Positions 51,160-53,790 of a DNA stretch of 53,790 bases are shown here, piece after piece (position 1 is the first letter of the stretch; the number at the start of each line of letters is the position of its first letter). The notes beneath the pieces were generated by a model, which searched no databases, was not told the DNA's origin, and saw nothing but the letters and a program-made list of their open reading frames with translations. Source of the DNA: CAZNVB01 sp964651495 (lineage in GTDB: Bacteria > Acidobacteriota > Aminicenantia > Aminicenantales > UBA8522); NCBI GenBank assembly GCA_964651495.1, contig CAZYWP010000006.1, positions 1 through 53,790 of the forward strand. Reading direction: 5' to 3'. The position numbers and the translations under genes were made by a program.

Positions 51160-52116
51160 ATGACAGAATATAAGAAGGAAACAAAGGAAACTGACAAGCC
51201 GGGCGTTGACCTTGCCGTCGACCTGGGCTTCCTCAAGCTCCGCAATCCCGTGCTCGCGGCCAGCGGCACCTTCGGCTACGGCATCGAGTATGCTCCGTTT
51301 GTCGACCTCTCCCGGCTCGGCGGAATCGTCGTCAAGGGGCTCTATTTCGAGCCGCGTCCCGGGAACCCTCCGCCGCGTCTGGCCGAAAGCCCGAGTGGAC
51401 TTATCAATTCGATCGGATTACAAGGAATTGGAGTCCGGGCGTTCTGCCGGAAGGTCCTGCCCAAGATCGCCAAGTTCAGGACCCCGATCATCGTCAATGT
51501 CTGCGGCGAAACGGACGAAGAATACGCCGCCGTGATCGATTTTTTGAACAAGGACAGGAGGATCGCCGCCTACGAGCTCAACATCTCCTGCCCGAACGTG
51601 CGAGAAGCGGGGGCCTGCCCGGCGCTCAGCCCCGATCACACCTTCGCGCTCGTCCGCCTGGTCAAGCGGGCCAGCCGCCGCCCGGTCATCACCAAGCTCT
51701 CCCCCAACGTCACGGACATCGTCGGCGTCGCCCTGGCCGCGGAAGAGGCGGGCACGGACGCGATCTCCCTGATTAACACCCTTCTAGCCATGGCCGTGGA
51801 CGTGGAGACGCGGCGGCCGCGGCTGGGCAACGTCTTCGGCGGACTGAGCGGCCCGGCGGTCAAGCCGGTTGCCCTGCGCATGGTCTACCAGGTGGCCTCG
51901 CGGGTCAGGGTCCCCGTGATCGGCCTGGGCGGGATCATGACGGGGCGGGACGCCCTCGAGTTCCTGATCGTCGGCGCCAGGGCGGTGGAGGTTGGAACGG
52001 CCAATTTTATCGACCCCGAAGCCACGGCCCGGATCATCCAGGAGATGGAGGGCTGGTGCCGGCAAAAGCAAATCAACAGAATTGAAGACGTCATCGGCTC
52101 ACTGAAGATTGATTAG
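51160..52116 (+). CDS. pyrD: Dihydroorotate dehydrogenase, class 1B catalytic subunit
   Basis: The protein has 318 residues and oxidises dihydroorotate to orotate with FMN, working with PyrK. It has the FMN/substrate motifs ASGTFGYG, KGLYFEPRPGNPPPR, NSIGLQG and ELNISCPNV with catalytic Cys-144, LSPNVTDI, and the FMN phosphate site GLGGIMTGRDALEF. Cys rather than Ser at the base position is expected for class 1. The partner gene upstream settles 1B. The leader is a short GATA repeat (51145-51158) with no clear ribosome site. It is 49 bases behind pyrK. Confidence 0.93.
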   Translation: MTEYKKETKETDKPGVDLAVDLGFLKLRNPVLAASGTFGYGIEYAPFVDLSRLGGIVVKGLYFEPRPGNPPPRLAESPSGLINSIGLQGIGVRAFCRKVLPKIAKFRTPIIVNVCGETDEEYAAVIDFLNKDRRIAAYELNISCPNVREAGACPALSPDHTFALVRLVKRASRRPVITKLSPNVTDIVGVALAAEEAGTDAISLINTLLAMAVDVETRRPRLGNVFGGLSGPAVKPVALRMVYQVASRVRVPVIGLGGIMTGRDALEFLIVGARAVEVGTANFIDPEATARIIQEMEGWCRQKQINRIEDVIGSLKID

Positions 52117-52141
52117 CTTGGACTCGTAAGGAATTCAGGAA

Positions 52142-52861
52142 ATGAGCGAAGCGTTAGAAGAAAAAATCATCATCGCCCTCGACGTGGGAACCAAGCCCGA
52201 GGCGCTGGCGCTCGCCGCCGAACTCACCGGCGTCCGGATCTTCAAGGTCGGGCTGGAGCTCTTTACGGCCGAGGGGCCGCCGCTCCTCCTGGAGATCGGC
52301 CGGCTGGGAAAAAAGGTTTTTCTGGACCTCAAATACCACGATATACCCAACACCGTGGCCGGCGCAGTCCGCTCGACTTCCCGGCACGGCGTGGCCATGC
52401 TGACGCTTCACACTTCGGGAGGCGGGGAGATGATGGCCGCGGCAGCGGCTGCGGCCCGAGAGGAGGCCGCCGGATCGGGCCGGCACCGGCTGATCCTCCT
52501 CGGAGTGACGGTCCTGACGAGCCTCAAGGACGCCCAGCTCCGTGAAATCGGCTGCCCCGATCCCGTCGCCGGGCAGGTCCTCCGGCTGGCCGGCCTGGCC
52601 AGAGCGGCCGGCGTGGATGGCGTCGTCTGTTCTCCCCACGAGGTCGAAATGATCAAAAAGGAATTCGGCCGAGAATTTCTCGTCGTGACCCCGGGAATTC
52701 GGCCGGCCTGGGCGGCGGCTCAGGACCAAAAACGCATCATGACTCCGGCCGAAGCCATCGCCAAGGGAGCGGATTACCTGGTCATCGGCCGCCCGGTCAC
52801 CGGCGCGCCCTCCCCGCGGGAGGCCTTTCAGAAGATCGTGGCGGAAATCAGCGGTTCTTAG
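52142..52861 (+). CDS. pyrF: Orotidine 5'-phosphate decarboxylase
   Basis: The protein has 239 residues, the usual length of the bacterial enzyme. It makes UMP from OMP in the cytoplasm, the last step of the pathway. The catalytic D-x-K-x-x-D tetrad is in FLDLKYHDIPNTV, the opening IIIALDVG carries the first Asp, and FKVGLELF, VTPGIRP and the closing YLVIGRPVTGA bind the phosphate and ribose. It is 25 bases behind pyrD. Its TAG overlaps the stop of the opposite YIP1 gene by four bases. Confidence 0.95.
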   Translation: MSEALEEKIIIALDVGTKPEALALAAELTGVRIFKVGLELFTAEGPPLLLEIGRLGKKVFLDLKYHDIPNTVAGAVRSTSRHGVAMLTLHTSGGGEMMAAAAAAAREEAAGSGRHRLILLGVTVLTSLKDAQLREIGCPDPVAGQVLRLAGLARAAGVDGVVCSPHEVEMIKKEFGREFLVVTPGIRPAWAAAQDQKRIMTPAEAIAKGADYLVIGRPVTGAPSPREAFQKIVAEISGS

Positions 52862-53448
52862 AACAAGCCGATCAGGCCGCTCACACCGAAAATCGCCGCC
52901 AGGACGACCCCGATGACGGCCGAAAGGATGATCATCACCACAACGCTGATCACCATATAGCCGGGAACCTTTTCCTTCGGCGTGCCCATCAGGGGCGTGG
53001 CAAACCCCAGATACATCACGTAGATCCCGTACAGCGCGCCCAATACGGCCAGGAAGCCCAGGCGGGGAATGATGTGGAAAATCCCGGCCACCCAGACCGG
53101 GGTCATGCTGTAAACGGCCAGCTTCATGGCGTTGGAAAGATTCTGGGTTGACGAGAAATTGGGGGCCAGGGCGTTGATGACCCAGCCGAAACCGTAGACC
53201 ACGGCCAGGCCGAAAGCGTAGGAAAAAATGATATACAGGAAGGCCCGGGCCATCCATGACCCGCCCTGATAAGGAATGCGGAAGCCGATGAACGCCCAGC
53301 CGATGAACTGAGCGACCGCCGGGATGGCGGCCAGGATGACGGCGTACTTGGTGAAGAGCTGCTGAATGGTTGTCGGCTCATCCTTGATTTTGAGCCATTC
53401 GTCTTTCGGTTTGAGAAGAATTCCCTGCACTCTGGAAACGAGATCCAT
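52858..53448 (-). CDS. YIP1-family membrane protein
   Basis: The protein has 196 residues from ATG 53448, after AGGAGGCGCATC. It has the YIP1-type start (LVSRVQGILLKPKDEWLKIK) and about five helices (TKYAVILAAIPAVAQFIGWA, AFLYIIFSYAFGLAVVYGFG, AVYSMTPVWVAGIFHIIPRL, FLAVLGALYGIYVMYLGFAT, VVVMIILSAVIGVVLAAIFG). Bacterial members have no settled role. A good promoter lies ahead. It converges on pyrF. Confidence 0.85.
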   Translation of the reverse strand: MDLVSRVQGILLKPKDEWLKIKDEPTTIQQLFTKYAVILAAIPAVAQFIGWAFIGFRIPYQGGSWMARAFLYIIFSYAFGLAVVYGFGWVINALAPNFSSTQNLSNAMKLAVYSMTPVWVAGIFHIIPRLGFLAVLGALYGIYVMYLGFATPLMGTPKEKVPGYMVISVVVMIILSAVIGVVLAAIFGVSGLIGLF

Positions 53449-53477
53449 GATGCGCCTCCTACGTATATTTGTTTGCT

Positions 53478-53506
53478 ACTATATTATTAATGGTCAGGAG
53501 AGTCAA
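53478..53506 (-). promoter_or_regulatory. Promoter of the YIP1 gene
   Basis: On the minus strand TTGACT (53501-53506), 17 bases, TATAGT (53478-53483). This is the best promoter match in the window. Confidence 0.6.
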
Positions 53507-53558
53507 CTAAAATTTCCTCCGACCGTTTAACCTGACTGACCTGATTTATTCATAGCTG

Positions 53559-53579
53559 CCCCTCCCCCGGAGGGAGGGG
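53559..53579. repeat. GC-rich intergenic hairpin
   Basis: CCCCTCCC pairs with GGGAGGGG around CCGGA. Together with the next hairpin it occupies the gene-free stretch between the YIP1 promoter and the tRNA. Confidence 0.6.
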
Positions 53580-53622
53580 ATAGAAGAGAGGGGGAATCAG
53601 ACTATTTTCACCCTCACCCCAA

Positions 53623-53647
53623 CCCTCTCCCCTCACGAGGGAGAGGG
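53623..53647. repeat. CCCTCTCCC...GGGAGAGGG intergenic palindrome
   Basis: CCCTCTCCC (53623-53631) pairs with GGGAGAGGG (53639-53647). This palindrome type is dispersed in many bacterial genomes. Nothing coding is seen between 53507 and 53739. Confidence 0.65.
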
Positions 53648-53739
53648 GATATTATCAATCTCCTGTTTATGAATAGAATAGGGCAGCCGCCTTCAACATT
53701 TTCCCGAGAAGGGGAAAAGGCTGACGAATGATGAGGGGG

Positions 53740-53790
53740 TGGAGGCGCGGGGCGGACTCGAACCGCCGAATCGAGGTTTTGCAGACCTCT
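53740..53790 (-). tRNA. tRNA-Cys (GCA), 5' part missing at window edge
   Basis: On the minus strand the anticodon stem GAGGT/ACCTC encloses CTGCAAA with anticodon GCA (53780-53782). The T arm is GGCGG-TTCGAGT-CCGCC, the acceptor strand CCGCGCC, the discriminator U and an encoded CCA (53740-53742). The U73 discriminator is a cysteine identity element. The D arm and 5' acceptor strand lie beyond the edge. Confidence 0.9.

Overview
The window is bacterial chromosome of high GC content (about 60% by eye) with SD-type starts, Sec, lipoprotein-like and Tat signals, a TonB-dependent receptor of the Oar type and many secreted beta-propeller proteins and exopeptidases. Together with a DUF6599-like protein, a sulfatase-TPR fusion, SBBP repeats and several 6-bladed propellers, this repertoire resembles uncultured Acidobacteriota-like lineages, most of all Candidatus Aminicenantes (OP8). 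That placement is an inference from gene content. The sequence is a draft scaffold: a 100-N gap at 13047-13146 is flanked by the same 55 bases on both sides.

Layout. (1) 1-11143: a secreted propeller running off the left edge, two S9 prolyl-oligopeptidase-type enzymes, an alkyltransferase-like protein, a sulfatase-fold/TPR protein, an M28 peptidase, a bactofilin and a membrane protein. (2) 11382-16597: a sensor kinase broken only by the assembly gap, its OmpR-type regulator, and a TPR/PD40 propeller protein. (3) 16723-25816: a Tat-type alanine racemase, a translationally coupled pair of SBBP-repeat surface protein and TonB-dependent receptor, and a serine-hydrolase homologue that has lost its SxxK motif. 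(4) 25856-32062: a possible structured RNA or leader, a DUF6599-DUF362-propeller run, an S10 carboxypeptidase and an AT-richer galT. (5) 32186-34671: a thioredoxin-reductase-like flavoprotein and a canonical glutamate dehydrogenase.

(6) 34878-47402 is the most unusual region. A second glutamate dehydrogenase lacking the catalytic lysine starts a plus-strand run with two proteins that carry a PEP-synthase/PPDK-type ATP-grasp domain. A third such protein lies on the minus strand with a double-receiver protein and a Ser/Thr kinase. An OmpR-type regulator and a metallophosphoesterase form a separate minus-strand unit. All three ATP-grasp proteins lack the phosphohistidine domain of PEP synthase and share instead a C-terminal module with G-R-[WL]-G-[ST] and G-[ST]-H-F motifs. 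I do not recognise a described system with this composition. A nitrogen/carbon or energy-status signalling module is the hypothesis offered.

(7) 47462-53790: a membrane protein, MauE/DoxX and rhodanese genes, a class I aminotransferase, a pyrK-pyrD-pyrF pyrimidine operon, a YIP1-family membrane protein, GC-rich intergenic hairpins and the 3' part of tRNA-Cys(GCA). No gene-free stretch exceeds about 300 bases.
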